Source of the DNA: Nephrocerus scutellatus
Lineage: Eukaryota > Arthropoda > Insecta > Diptera > Pipunculidae
Length of the DNA: 64,000 nucleotides
NCBI GenBank assembly: GCA_947095585.1
Contig: OX352763.1
Location: forward strand, 118,337,908 to 118,401,907
Direction of reading: 5' to 3'
Part shown: positions 10,966 through 22,095 of the stretch, one piece after another
Position numbering within the stretch: position 1 is the stretch's first letter
Layout: every line of letters begins with the position of its first letter
Notes under the pieces: generated by a model
What the model was told of the DNA's origin: nothing
The model's database searches: none
Seen by the model: only the letters and a program-made list of their open reading frames with translations
Translations under genes and position numbers: made by a program

Positions 10966-12764
10966 AATCAATTACTTTTACTTAGATACTCATATCAAAG
11001 ACACAAACCAGTCGCAAGGTGATGACCGTAGTCCTTGTTTCTGTTTAGGCCTTAAGCCGTCGTAAAGTAATCCAACCGAACGCTTAGCTGACAAGAATAA
11101 AGTTAAACGTTGTCCTTTTGGCATCAAATTGTCAATGGCATGGCTTCCTTGATGATATTTGGGATACTTTTTAAATTCTCTATATTAACTTCGCGTTGGG
11201 ATGGTTCTGTCTGTCGTTCGTTCTTTCGTTCGGTGGTGGCATCTTGCCATCAATTTTTAACGCACTTCCTAAAGGCCGATTTTTTTGAAACTTTGCTTTT
11301 GTTTTGTTTCTGCGCAGACGTTCTCAAAAATGCAGAAAAACATTACATTTGAAAACTAAGCAACAACCTCTTCAAATTACGTTGTGACGCAACAACCAAC
11401 TGACTGACGGCTCCAGCTCTCCACCAATTCGCAAAGTAATCGCCAAACGCAATTAGGTAATAATCGAACAAAAGAAAAGGTTCAGCAACAAATTGGCCAA
11501 AAGTCGGGCAGATCGAACGTCGTCGTTTCTTCGAACATTGCACCGAAATCGAAAATTTCATAAGTGCGTCGGCGTAACACTCTGCTGCCCACTCTGAATA
11601 GAGCATTAAAATGAATTATTCAAGTCAGTCACTCACGTTATAGACGTGAGGCGTATCCATCGCACATTCGCATCTATACCAATTCACATTTTTGTATCTA
11701 CATTTGTATGTATGGGTACAGTGAAAGTGCACTGACATTGACCACTTTTTGTCTTCCTCCATCTCACACACTGTACTGTACGACGATTGGGCAGCTCAAT
11801 AACTCGGGCGAAAGTCTTCGCCAACAGCTAGCATATGTTGCTGACTTCCCAAACTTAGTCTTTTACTTCGCATATTTTATCATTCATTCCATCACGCAAT
11901 GCGAATCAATGACAACTCCAGACGAGTGTCGCGCCATAATGACCATAATACAATACGAGTCTCCTCTTTTTGGGAGTAGGTAGGTAGGTAGGTAGACTCG
12001 TACCAAATGTGACTGTGACTGTGACTGGCACTGAATGGTAATAATGATGATATTTCAGCTTCATTGTGTTAACTGTTGTGTGCTGGATAAGTTTCCAGCG
12101 TTGACAGTTTGCATTTTGCCAATCGTTGCCATGCAAACGTCAGGAAATCATCCGTCCAGCTCAGCTCATTAATACCGACAACCTATTGGAACGAAATGCG
12201 AGCCACTTTTGTATAGTGGGTCTTTGAGGTCTGCCCTAGTGAGGAAATTGTATGAAGACATAAACACAGCTCAGTGAAAGAAACAACAACAACACTTCTC
12301 GACGCGTTAACAAAATTTCAAGTCACGAAATTTATTGTTTGGCCAAAAGGAGACTAATCTCTGTACTTTGTAGCATTTCATTGGACAGACTGGCAGAAAT
12401 GGCTTTTTATGGAAAATATTTTATTTTATCTGATCTGAGGCGCAGTCATAGTTGCAATTTGAAAGCGACATGAGGAGACGTCATTACAACTCCAATTTCA
12501 TGCGTCCACGTCGCTCCACTGGAAACTCGACCAAATCAAGTGAACGATTTCGCTAACCAATCCGATTTGGATTAGCTTGTGCCGGGGATAAAGGGGACAA
12601 CTTGCCTTGGTCGGTGGCGCTTCATGTTGATCTAGGTTGCCAGGCCAATCACCACTCAACTGAAATAATAGATTCCTAAGGCAGACTCGGATACGGATAC
12701 GGATCGGAATTACAAATAATGACCTTTGGGCCACGGAAATGGACACGATTTGGAGCTTAATGCA
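10966..12764. other. No recognised gene; unique-looking presumed intron
   Basis: About 1.8 kb without recognised coding or repeat family. Short simple repeats occur (TAGG near 11981, GTGACT near 12009). Several open frames of 75-90 codons lack motifs or splice context. GC content is moderately higher at 11.2-11.6 kb, but I cannot assign a function. Confidence 0.45.
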
Positions 12765-12848
12765 TTCGCACGCAGAGGAACCAACAAGGTTGAGTCCTTT
12801 CTTCTATGGAACTTAGCGGTTAATAAGCAGCTGCTATACCTAAGAGGT
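12765..12848 (+). mobile_element. Jockey-type LINE RT fragment, left of a nested insertion
   Basis: Reads QQG.VLSFLLWNLAVNKQLL and ends YLRG, the motif B to motif C interval of a Jockey-type RT (usual form QGGVLSPLLWNLVVNxLLxxL). The frame breaks off in ATACCTAAGAGGT and resumes at 13221 after the inserted LINE. Confidence 0.8.
12836..12848. repeat. 13-bp target-site duplication, left copy
   Basis: ATACCTAAGAGGT here and at 13221-13233 are identical. They flank the inserted LINE end exactly, and removing one copy with the insert restores the host element reading frame. Confidence 0.9.
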
Positions 12849-13220
12849 TCGTCAACAAGTGCTTAAGGAGGATACTGAGAATAATATGGCCGGACATTAT
12901 CACCAATCAAGACTTGCGGAGAGTAACGCAGCAGGAAGCAATCGCGATCACCATCAGACGACGAAAATGGAGCTGGATTGGCCACACTTTGAGAAAGCCA
13001 GCGGACGATAATACAAAACTAGCGCTCGACTGGAATCCACAAGGAAGCCGTCGAGTTGGCCGTCCTAGCAAGACATGGAAAAGGACAATAGAAGAGGAAG
13101 CAAGATCCCAGGGGACCGAGTGGCGTCTCTTGAAACCTCAGGCGTTAAATCGAGTTCGCTGGCGGGCGTTTGTAGAAGCCCTATGCTCCCCCGCGGAGTA
13201 AAGGAAAGAAAGAAAGAATG
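12849..13220 (+). mobile_element. 5'-truncated LINE 3' end, nested insertion
   Basis: A 372-bp insert encodes KCLRRILRIIWPDIITNQDL, RRKWSWIGHTLRKPADD, WNPQGSRRVGRPSKTWKR, EEARSQGTEW and RVRWRAFVEALCSPAE, then a stop and a GAAA-repeat tail (AAGGAAAGAAAGAAAGAATG). This is the extreme C-terminus of a LINE RT protein (RKWRWIGHTLRK and GRRxRGRPxxTWRR motifs) in an almost intact frame. It is flanked by a perfect 13-bp duplication and sits in a Jockey-type RT. 5' truncation, simple tail and duplication together are the signature of target-primed reverse transcription. It may be the same family as the nested copy at 5.8-7.4 kb, but the two do not overlap enough to tell. Confidence 0.9.
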
Positions 13221-13233
13221 ATACCTAAGAGGT
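13221..13233. repeat. 13-bp target-site duplication, right copy
   Basis: Second copy of ATACCTAAGAGGT, directly after the GAAA-rich tail of the nested LINE. Confidence 0.9.
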
Positions 13234-13500
13234 GAGGGCTGCAGAGTAATCGCATATGCTGATGACGTTGCTGTTGCCGTCTCAGGAAAACCTTAAAGGA
13301 ACTCCTGCAAAATCCTCTTAACAAGTTACCTTGCTGGACCGATCGCTGTGGTTTAGGGGTAAATCCTCACAAAACTGAGCTTGTCCTATTCACTGGGAAA
13401 TATAAAGTTCCACATATTAACCCTTCTAAAAGTTTAACATTATCTTATAAAGCCAAGTATTTGGGTCTTATTTTGGACAGAAACTATCTAAGATATTAAC
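13221..13500 (+). mobile_element. Jockey-type LINE RT fragment, right of the nested insertion
   Basis: Continues the frame from 12848 as LRGEGCRVIAYADDVAVAVS, with the catalytic YADD intact, then remnants of LARWTDRCGLGVNPHKTEL and KAKYLGLILDRN in shifted frames. The frame of the host element is restored across the insertion when one duplication copy is removed. Degenerates at about 13500. Confidence 0.85.
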
Positions 13501-14095
13501 GTGGTTACCTGCAAGAAACGCATAACCCCACGGTCCTCTTCAGACACGGATTCGGTTTCGAAACGCCAATCAACCCCCAACCACAATATATTCTATTGCA
13601 GATGTATCAGCATAACTGGGTGTAAGGGCCCAGCGTTCTCACTGATAGGAGCGAGACCTATCTAAAGCTCTGCCGATCTCTGGGTCACGGCACCCGGTTG
13701 ATTCAAATCCAACTCCACGCCGGACTATTGTCTTCCCGCTTGGGAAAAACGACAGCCACAGCGAAAACTCTCCGAAGGGCCGCTCCATATGCCGGGGACG
13801 AACAGTCATCCGTCGGCTCCCCGACAACCGTGGTACCAGAAAAATCTCCGGTGGGATTTCATAGCAACCACGTGGAAGCTTGCGGCCAGAATCTAGACTA
13901 GCAACTAGCAGCCATCAACCACTTAGCCACTACTCCAGTTGAGTTCTTAACAACTCTAGACTGGTCTGTTAGTTTTTCGTCCCTTAATCGTCCAATTCCG
14001 TCCAAGGTGTCCATCTGTCCTTTTGTCCGTAATTAGTCAGTCAGTCTGTCGACGCCAACACCCGCAACACCAAGCTGCCTAGCTCTCCACCACCC
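13501..14095. other. Unassigned, probably decayed transposon sequence
   Basis: GC is higher than the surroundings. Short frames on both strands have no motif I recognise. The bases around 13625-13900 look like part of a dispersed element, but no second copy is visible in this window. Confidence 0.3.
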
Positions 14096-14099
14096 AAAC

Positions 14100-14945
14100 A
14101 CTAATCTTGCATACACACTCAAACATTCAACATGATCCCTGCAGCTTAAAGCTGATCCATCATCATATCATACACACCGTTTAGCCACTGAATCCCCATC
14201 GCATTCAAATCTCTAACGTCCGAGTACAACGGACATTCGCAGAGAACATGTCGCCAGTCTTTCCTAAGGGAACCACAACAGCAGCTTTCAAACTCACTGA
14301 GGTGCCTTTGATGCAAAAATGCATTCAGGCTACCATGGACCAGTGAGCAAAAAGCCCAACTTGAGGCTAAAATCGAACCCCGTATTTAAGCTGGCATATT
14401 GTACGTCCTTGATGAACTCGAACGTCACCCTTCCATTCTCACATTCATTTCATCTGACTTGCCATCTACACAACATGGTTTGTTTTTTTCAGAAGTACCT
14501 TGTATTGGCTAAGGCTCCTGTTAGCCACATCATCCCCCACCGGCCAGTCACATTGCAGGAAGGGCTTAGCCCTTCTGACATTGAAGACTAAGCTTCTACG
14601 GATCACTTCCAAGTCAAGAGGGGGAACACCCATTAATACCTGCATTGCCTCCGTGAGACTGTGCGACAGACCGGCAAATAGGCAACCAGCACAATTCGCT
14701 GGCACGAATTAATCCTTGCCCTGCCCTTCACAAGCATGACAGCCTCGTACCACACGGCTTGCCCATATGCTGCACAAGCAACAAAAAGACCGTACCGCAC
14801 GCTTTTTAAAGCCCCATTCACAAGTAAGAACCCGACGCATTGTGCCAATCATTTTTAAGAAACGCTTCCAGAGCTCAAACAGATGCACCTGAAAATTCAT
14901 CCGCTCACTCATACTGATTCCAAGATGAGGAGACAAATTCCAAAA
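14100..14945 (-). mobile_element. R1-clade LINE, RT C-terminus and Cys-His motif
   Basis: Minus-strand frames read, in order: YGQAVWYEA (motif near the thumb), RIVLVAYLPVCRTVS, EAMQVLMGVPPLDLEV, NVRRAKPFLQCDWPV, DVANRSLSQYK, then VHGSLNAFLHQRHLSEFESC and CCCGSLRKDWRHVLCECPLY, with the C-x-C...H...C knuckle found at the end of R1-type LINE proteins, followed by DVRDLNAMGIQWLNGVYDMM. The order and spacing match the C-terminal third of R1-group ORF2. Several frameshifts, so it is a dead copy. No rDNA target sequence is visible around it. Confidence 0.8.
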
Positions 14946-15399
14946 CCAAAAGTATTTAGGGTGTGCGGACTAGTAGAGCACTAAGAAGTATTTGGTTTAT
15001 CTAACGTATCGTAGGAACCAGCTAAGAATCGATCAGGTCAATTTTTTGCGAAAAAACTTCACTGCCATTGCAATTTTAGCTGTCAAAGTTGCAATTTAAA
15101 AGCGGTATGAGCAGACAAGAAAAATATTTGGGATGTCAAATTGTAGGGAGTAGTTGTAGTCTAAGAATCGATCTGGTCACTTTTTGCGCAAAAAAACTTT
15201 ACTACCATTGTTACAGTAGAACTTCCCTAAACAAAACCAAAACAAAAAAGTGAAAGATACTAACTACTGATGTTAATTAAAATTTCCCTGTCTGTCTTCA
15301 CCGATTTGTTCACCTTGTGTCTAATACCATTTTTAATGTAAGTTTTTTTTTGATCAACTTAACTGCCAATTTACCATCAACATTAACAAGAAAATTTAC
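14946..15399. other. Presumed intron next to the 15.4 kb exon
   Basis: Two related stretches (near 15019 and 15170, each with AATCGATC and CAAAAAACTT-like blocks) suggest a decayed local duplication of about 150 bp. No coding evidence. Confidence 0.4.
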
Positions 15400-15530
15400 C
15401 TTTTGGAAAAAGGACATCATATCCACTGGCTTGATTCGTTTGAGCGCTGACAAACGTTGCAGACGCTCTCGAGCCTGTTGGTTGACAGCAATGAGAAAGG
15501 CATCTTGTACGGCATTTCCAAGTTCACCAG
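15400..15530 (-). CDS. Internal exon, 43-residue conserved-looking basic/helical block
   Basis: Seen: a minus-strand polypyrimidine tract ending CCTTTTAG precedes base 15530, and AAG followed by GTAAAT (donor at 15394-15399) closes the exon. Length is 131 bp: two bases completing a codon, then 43 codons, GELGNAVQDAFLIAVNQQ through ERLQRLSALKRIKPVDM to SFFQK. The other two frames have stops. The composition (no low complexity, amphipathic Arg/Leu/Gln helix, ordinary codon use) is unlike the transposon debris around it. It ends in phase 0 and joins to the exon at 1597-2904. It needs one base from an upstream exon, which the PDZ exon at 60.5 kb does not supply. Inferred: part of the same PDZ scaffold protein. 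A Syd-1/RhoGAP100F-type identity is a guess. Confidence 0.75.
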
Positions 15531-16295
15531 CTAAAAGGTAAAGAAGCAGAAAAGACGAAATCAATTAGATAACGAAAAGGATAACACAACAACAACAATT
15601 AAGCGTTTGTTCTCATACTCTAAATGACGTATAACCTTAGGGCCCACTGTAGCAGACGCTAGCCAACTTGCCGCAATTATTTCAATCTACCATTAATTGG
15701 CGTATTGTCAACCTGTGACAATGGTTGACAAATTAAATGTACTGACGTCATTAACATCATGGTACACGAATATGACATTTTATGAGAAAATTTGAATCCT
15801 TTTATAACTAAAAGATGAGATCAAAGACGATTTCTATACTGACGACCTACCTAGTATGTCAATTGGAAGAGGTCTCTTCTAATGACCGCAGTTGTATTTT
15901 TAATTGACGTTATTTAAAGCCACAAATGTCTCTGATTGTCGTTTATATATGTAGTGGATTTTTTCTCTGACTCTGATCGGATTAAACCTTTTATTTGGTT
16001 AATTAAAAAAAAAAAACACAGAGCAGGAAAGTCCTTGTATAGTTAAGAATGTCAGGGTTAAAAAACCACTCAAAAGAATCTTATTATAACATTTGTCATA
16101 ATGGTAAATACATATTTGCAGTTAAGTGAAGTTTGTTTTGTCATCGGTTTTATATAAAAATTAGATGCCACAGAAGAAGACTTTAAATGATGAAGGTACA
16201 AATAACGCAATGACTTTTTTCTACTATCGTTTAACTGAAAATAGAAGTGTAGAGGTGAATACCTGAAGTCATGTTGTTATAGTTGTCATGTTAGT
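15531..16295. other. No recognised feature; presumed intron
   Basis: AT-rich sequence with an A-run near 16009 and no recognised frame or repeat family. Confidence 0.5.
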
Positions 16296-16299
16296 ATAG

Positions 16300-17040
16300 T
16301 GGCCATACCATTCTAAAATCCTATATTCAAAAAAAGAATGAAAACCGTACTTTAGGGAGAACTTTGTAAAGCATAAAAAATTTGAAGAAAATCGGATACA
16401 TTTTTTAAAAAAAAAAAGTTGTATGGGAGCCACCGGACCCCGGGGCTCAATCACTTCCAATTTTTTACAAAAAGGGTTGTCAATCGGAGATACACATGTG
16501 TATAAAATTTGAAGAAAATCGGGTACTTTTTTTACAAAATTTGTATGGGTACCTACCCCCCGACCACAGGTCCCGATCACTTCCAAATTTCTACAAAAAG
16601 TGTTGTACATCGGAGATACACATGTGTATAAAATTTGAAGAAAATCGAGTACATTTTACATTGTATGGGAGCCCCCGGACCCCGGTCACTTCCAATTTTT
16701 TATAAAAAGGGCTGTCAATCGGAGATACACATGTATATAAAATTTGAAGACAATCGGGTAATTTTTTTTACAAAATTTGTATGGGTACCCCTTGACCCCA
16801 GTTCCCGATCACTACCAAATTTTTACAAAAAGTGTTGTTCATCGGAGATACAAATGCGTATAAAATTTGAAGACCATCGAGTAAATTTTGTATAATATTT
16901 GTATGGTAGACCACCGACCCCGAGGTCCGAGGGACCCCAAATTATAATGGAAAGTGTTGTCATCGGAGATACACATGTGTGCAAAGTTTAAATAAAATCG
17001 GGCTTTAGGAAGTGGGTTAAAAATTGATCATAAGATTTTG
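16300..17040. repeat. ~120-bp tandem repeat, five clear units
   Basis: The block CGGAGATACACATGTGTATA followed by AAATTTGAAGAAAATCGGGT recurs at 16485, 16611, 16720, 16843 and 16963 (intervals 126, 109, 123, 120 bp). Each unit also carries TTTGTATGGG(T/A)(A/G)CC, a C-rich segment and CCGATCACTTCCAAATTT. The preceding 16370-16480 is a sixth, degenerate unit. Open frames here arise from the repeat and have no domain. Confidence 0.92.
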
Positions 17041-17094
17041 TCCGCCAGCCAGCCAGTCAGCCAAAAACACACGGGCACGCGAAGTTTATATAGA

Positions 17095-17640
17095 GAATTT
17101 AAGAAAACGAGTAAAATTTTTTATGTATAGCACACACACACGCCACACGCCACACGCTACACGCCACACGCCACACGTCGTACGTTGTATTATTTGATAA
17201 TAACCCCCAAATTATCTCTTCTTGAGGTTTCAAAGTATTTTCTTTTTTCCACGTATCATACGCGCCACACGCGACGCGGGATATCAAAATTGACCCCTGA
17301 CATTGAGCTGCTCGGAATACTTCAGAACTCTAGGTCGTGCGAAAGGTGGTCAAAAAGGACTTTACAAAACAAGAAATTGGCAACACTTCCACCCGTTACA
17401 CGTACCACATGCAAAACGCAGGTCTCTGGGTCGGTAAAAAGGACCTCAAAAATGAGAAAATGGCCACACTTCCACCCGTTGCATGCAGCACACGCGAAAC
17501 GCGACACGCGTCACACGCGGAATATAAAAAATGCTATTTGAGACACTCACAGGTCTCTAGGTCGTATCAAGGGTGGTTTAAAATGACCTCAATGTAGTCG
17601 AAAAAAACAGACAAACAGGGCAGTAAAAGTTTGTAAAAAA
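17095..17640 (-). repeat. CpG-rich ACGCGTGTCGCGTGTG element, copy 1
   Basis: In the minus orientation this reads as repeated units with GCGTGTGGCGTGTGGC and CGCGTGTGACGCGTGTCG runs joined by AAAGGTGGT..AAAAAGGACC and CTAGGTCGT-like blocks, unit about 130 bp. Bases 17125-17180 are a pure (CACACGC)n stretch. The right border (CAGACAAACAGGG then AAAAGTTTG) matches the right border of the copy at 48.7-49.2 kb, and the left border is also similar, so this is a discrete dispersed element. No coding potential. Confidence 0.8.
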
Positions 17641-17649
17641 AACGTTTTG

Positions 17650-17715
17650 ATTTTTGCTTTAAATTAATAAGATTCGAACCCGACCTTTTGGCGCGCTAGT
17701 TTGTCGTACTACCCA
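17650..17715 (-). other. tRNA-like (SINE head) sequence
   Basis: The minus strand has GGGTAGTACGACAAACTAGC followed by GCGCCAAAAGGTCGGGTTCG, then AATCTT. GGTTCGAATC fits the pol III B box, and the AAGGTCGG context resembles a tRNA anticodon-T-arm region. The acceptor stem is not convincing, so a tRNA-derived SINE head or decayed tRNA is more likely than a working tRNA gene. Confidence 0.35.
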
Positions 17716-17739
17716 TCTAGAATTCTATGGTTTATAATA

Positions 17740-18290
17740 TTTGAAGTAACGCACAAATCGGAAGGGGGGCATATGCGTTGATAACCAATCTGCCATAAGG
17801 GCGATTTATGCGACCACCATAACCTCGAAACTTGTAAAACAGTGCCAAGAAGAATTGACCTCTATTAGCCAATTCCTGGATACTACCATAGTATGGGTGC
17901 CGGGCCACTAGCCAGTGGGCAGCCATGCTGCTAAGTTGGGAATACCGCACAACAACTTCTGCAGAAGTTGCAAAGATAAATATGAGAAAGAAATTCTCAT
18001 ACACCTCCTCTGCAGTTGGTCCGGCCCTAGCAGGACCAAGACACCGCATTTTAGGTAAACTATTTTTTCACGACCTGAAAGAGCTCTCAGATTACAGGAT
18101 CATCGAGCTGATATCGTATTTGAACGCTACAGGCTGGATTTAAACCACGTAGATATCCATGATATGTCCCTCCATTGTGGTTGTGGCATCAAAATGGCGC
18201 ACACTAGCGCTAATTAAGGACCTCGCAAGTACAGCGGGGTCCACCACTCTACCTACCTACCCTAGCGTAGATGCTTATTTTATGTTGACA
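17740..18290 (+). mobile_element. Jockey-type LINE 3' end, RNase H tail and zinc knuckle
   Basis: Frames give VPGH.PVGSHAAKLG (RNase H His motif), NNFCRSCKDKYEKEILIHLL followed by CSW (the C-x2-C...H...C knuckle), GPSRTKTPHF, then FHDLKELSDYRIIELISYLN and ATGWI before the stop. This is the C-terminus of a Jockey-group ORF2. The 3' UTR runs to about 18290. Different subfamily from the copies at 7.4 and 28.2 kb. Frames are shifted several times. Confidence 0.75.
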
Positions 18291-20155
18291 AAGGGAGTTT
18301 CTTCTGAAGACGTTTATTTATAAATTTGATGTTCACTGATTTATTTTAATTAAGTATGGTCCAACTTTAATCGCAACTTGCAACTTGTGCTTTCTACTAC
18401 AGCTTAGATCGCCGTGTTTCGGTAAGTGAAGATAATCAAAAATGTACCTTTCCATAACTTTATCATCATTGTATCTAATTATCTCCTCGAACAGCAAACG
18501 GTACCCACAAGTCAGAATCAGATGGATAAGCGCCTGATGAAGAAGGGAAATAATGCTGGCATTGGATTGCATGAAACATGATTGAAAGAAACACGCTGTA
18601 TACTAGCGACCTTCCAGCTAATATACAGTGTGATTAGAACCGGCCGCAATATACTCTCTTGATGTACTCCAGTCTAGATTGAGAATTATCGTTATCGTTA
18701 TTATGAAGAATCTATCAGTCAATTGTTATTCAAGTATTGTAGAGAATTGAATTGGTAATAAAGATCTGTAGTTGTGGTTAAAATTCTTATCGAAACCCTA
18801 TGCAACATCTAGAGATATTGTTGAGCTGACTTCTTTCTCCTCTAATGATGGCTTTTTCATAACTGTTATTATAAATTTTTATTAAAAACAGACATAGCAT
18901 TGGAGAAATCGGCAGTGTATTTTTTATAAATATTTATTTGCACCATAGGCAGCCATATTTTGCTTTATCTTCATATGGTTAGTGAAGTTTTTGAAAGTTT
19001 TGTCTTGTGAGACGAACTTGAAGATTCAATTCATTAATAAATTGTATTTCATTCGCTCTTTTGTGTATCGCAAAGCAAAGTAGCATCGCCAATGTATAAA
19101 TATTAATGAATTTCATTCACTTTATTTACACAACTCGCTAATGCATCGCTCACATGGTCGATGGATAGAAAAACCTGTTACCGCCTTAACTTAATTTAGA
19201 CGGAATTTAAATATCGTTTAACGTTCGGCCTACTTATGTACCGATTGCCAATTCTTCATTTCCACTGTGGGACTTTTGAGAGGCAGTCCACAACATTGGG
19301 TCAACGACTACGCCATCTCGCTAGTACGGTATGAGTAACCAGGAATAACTGCACCTGCACAACATGGTGGTGTTACAGAAATCAAAGATAAATGTGAACA
19401 ACAGTGATATTGCTGTTGCAGTTTTTGCTGACCCCAAACGATCATCGGTGGTGTTGTGTGTGCCGCTAAAACGGCCAAAGAAGTCTTCTGTGTGTGTCCG
19501 GAAGGTCTATCTATTGCTATACAGATTAGATGGGTAGCACAAGTAGCTAGCAGCTACTACTGCCGTTATTATTTATTGCTCCTCATTTGGCATCGCGCGC
19601 CATCAGTTGTTTAGTTCTCTACATACAATGGAATCGTCATTGTCGCGCTTAAAATGGTCGCAGAACTGGAGTAATGCCATTATGGTCGTAATGCGGAGTT
19701 TTGGTTTTTTGCCACAACACCACCACCACCACCATCAATGACAACAGAGGGAATATGTAACAAGTGAAGTGTTTATGGGTGAGGTTCCTTCTGGTGCATT
19801 CGAACGAACAGGGGGAGAATATTTCTTTGCTATCGGAAATGCAACAGAATAGTTTCTGGCGCGCGAACATATATTCGGGTTCAACAGGAAGTCTGGTGAA
19901 TTTATTGGTCCATTAAATTGAAGTATGTATTGCCATTGTATAGTTTTGGTGTGAAATGGGTTAGCATTTTTGCTATTCAATAACTGAATGGCTGTGATAC
20001 TCGTCCTTCTCATATAACATCGATGGTGTACCGAACTCTTAGGTTAGTGTAACAAAAAACTGATTTCATTTATTTATTTGTTATTACAGTAGATTCTCGA
20101 TTAAATGAACTTCTGATTATTTGAATTACTCGAATATATTTTGCACTGAAACTCG
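18291..20155. other. No recognised gene; presumed intron
   Basis: About 1.9 kb of AT-rich sequence. The only simple repeats are short (CCA near 19720). Minus-strand frames of 70-90 codons at 18333-18572 and 19649-20013 show no motif and no clear splice context. Confidence 0.5.
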
Positions 20156-20159
20156 ATTG

Positions 20160-20950
20160 CAGGGCGGGGCAAAAGTAATGTCATAATGTGAATGTGCAAT
20201 ACTTTTTGCAAATGGCGTTAAATGTCATTCTACTTTGACATTTATGTTGTAGATAGATAGAGAATTAGCTGACAATAAGTAATGGAGCGATAAGCACCTG
20301 AAGAACGTGGAATTATTCTTACCACTCCAATTTCCGCTCTGTTATTTAAACGCTGCGTGAATTTCGTCGTCCAATTTTGGTGAAAGACCTGAAGATGGTC
20401 CATTATAAAGTGAAAACCAATTCAATTATTTCACCAATTGTTGCCAGCTGACCGTCAAGTGAGTTTAACTAACTGCTATGCTCGGTTAAACCTAGTGGTG
20501 CAAGTAGATGATTACGTATCCAAAATTATAATGAGCGACGAAGCCCATTTCCACTTAAGTGGTTATGTGATTTAACAAAATTTAAATTTCTGGGGCACGG
20601 AGAATCCACAAGCCACTGCCACCACTCAAAGTGACTGTTTGGTGCAGCATTTTCAGTGAAAAAGTGATTGGCCCACCGACGGCACCACCGTAACCGTAAC
20701 TGGTAAGCGCTACAGACAGATGTTAAACTAGTTTTTTTTTTTGCCGCAAGTTACTGAATTGGGTCTCGAGCATTGTTAGTTCTAGCAGGACGGCGTAACC
20801 GCTTACACAGCTGGCCGGCCAAATCGCCAGTTCTGAAGGCGCCAGACTTCTTCCTTTGGGGTTTTTTGAAATCTCGCGTTAACAGCAACCAACCACAAAC
20901 CTAGCAAGCCTTGAAAGCCAACATTGAAGAAATAATCACCAATTTGGAGC
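20160..20950 (+). mobile_element. IS630/DDE_3-type mariner transposase fossil, central part
   Basis: Frames read PKERSDKHLKNVELFLPL (N-terminal helix region), SDEAHFHLSGYV (first catalytic Asp block, nucleotides at 20533), FWGTENPQATAT-like, HHSKCLFGAAFSVKK or its frame-mate PPLKVTVWCSIFSEKVIGP, FLPQVTELGLEHC and QDGVTAYTAGRPNRQF (second Asp block, usual QQDGATAHTA), then DFFLWGFLKSRVN-like sequence with the third acidic block. Order and motifs match insect DDE_3-type transposases. Many stops; inactive. Related fragments at 3.2, 4.9 and 27.6 kb. Confidence 0.75.
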
Positions 20951-20984
20951 CAGATTTTTTGCGAGCAACAAAATGCTATAAAAC

Positions 20985-21310
20985 TCTCCCAAAGTGAGCA
21001 ATGAAGCTCCATGGTGGAGCGAAAAGCTGTCAGCTGTTCGTAGGCGGGTGAGGAAACTCTCCAAAGCCGCTAAGAGGAGGGACATTTGGCAGCAATACAA
21101 AGATACTCTTACAGCATACAATACTGAAGTAAGAAGACCTAAACGCAGAAGAAGAAGATAAAGTAACCAATACTACAGCATCTGCCTCCCTGTCTCCCCT
21201 TTTGTGGAACATTCTTGTAGATGAACTACTTCAGCGACTACCTGAAGCAGGATTTTATGCCCAATGCTACACAGACGATACAGTCGTCGCAGCAAGAGGA
21301 AATTCGAAGT
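20985..21310 (+). mobile_element. R1-type LINE fragment with internal deletion
   Basis: Reads EAPWWSEKLSAVRRRVRKLS, KAAKRRDIWQQYKDTLTAYN and EVRRPKRRR, the linker after the endonuclease in R1/Jockey-like ORF2 (typical PWWNxxLxxLRxxxRKLFxxAK). It jumps to LSPLLWNILVDELLQRLPEA and CYTDDTVVAARGN, motif B and a mutated catalytic motif (YTDD, usually YADD). The RT in between is deleted. The copy is cut off at 21310 by the minisatellite. Confidence 0.75.
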
Positions 21311-22095
21311 GACATGCAATATGCGACATGCAATTCGCTACACGCAACATGCAACTCGCAACATGCAACACGCAACTTGCAACATGCAATTCGCTACATG
21401 CAACGAGTTACATTTAACATACAATATGCAACACCTAACTTGATACATGCAACGTGCAACATGCAACTCGCAACATGCAACACGCAACTTGCAACATGAA
21501 ATTCGCTACATGCAACGAGTTACATTTAACATACAATATGCAACACCTAACTTGATACATGCAACGTGCAACATGCAACACGTAACTTGCAACATGAAAT
21601 TTAAAACACCTAACTTATAATATGCAACGTGCTGCATGCAACACGCAATAAACAACATACAATATGCAACACCTAACGTGATACATGCAACGTGCAACAT
21701 GCAACTCGCAACATGCAACACGCAACTTGCAACATGCAATTCGCTACACGCAACATGCAACGAGTTACATTTAACATACAATATGCAACACCTAACTTGA
21801 TACATGCAACGTGCAACATGCAACTCGCAACATGCAATTCGCTACACGCAACAAGCAATTCGCTACACGCAACATGCAACGAGTTACATTTAACATACAA
21901 TATGCAACACCTAACTTGATAAATGCAACGTGCGTGCAACATGCAACTCGCAACATGCTACACGCAACTTGCAACATGCAATTTGAAACACCTAACTTAT
22001 AACATGCAACGTGCTGCATGCAACACGCAATAAACAACATTATATATGCAACACCTAACTTGCGATATGTAATATTCAACGTACGCAACGTGTCA
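21310..22095. repeat. GCAACATGCAACTC-type minisatellite with ~120-bp higher-order unit
   Basis: Short units (GCAACATGCAACTC, GCAACACGCAACTT, GCTACATGCAACGA) build a longer unit containing GAGTTACATTTAACATACAA and TATGCAACACCTAACTTGAT. GAGTTACATT starts at 21405, 21518, 21762 and 21881 (intervals 113, 244, 119), and intervening copies lack that landmark. Overlapping open frames on both strands are by-products. Confidence 0.93.

Noticed and set aside
17650..17715. Functional tRNA gene
   Set aside because: B box is good but the acceptor stem and anticodon arm do not fold convincingly; SINE head or relic preferred.
21310..22095. CRISPR-like array
   Set aside because: No unique spacers of constant length; all parts are repeat units, in a eukaryotic context.
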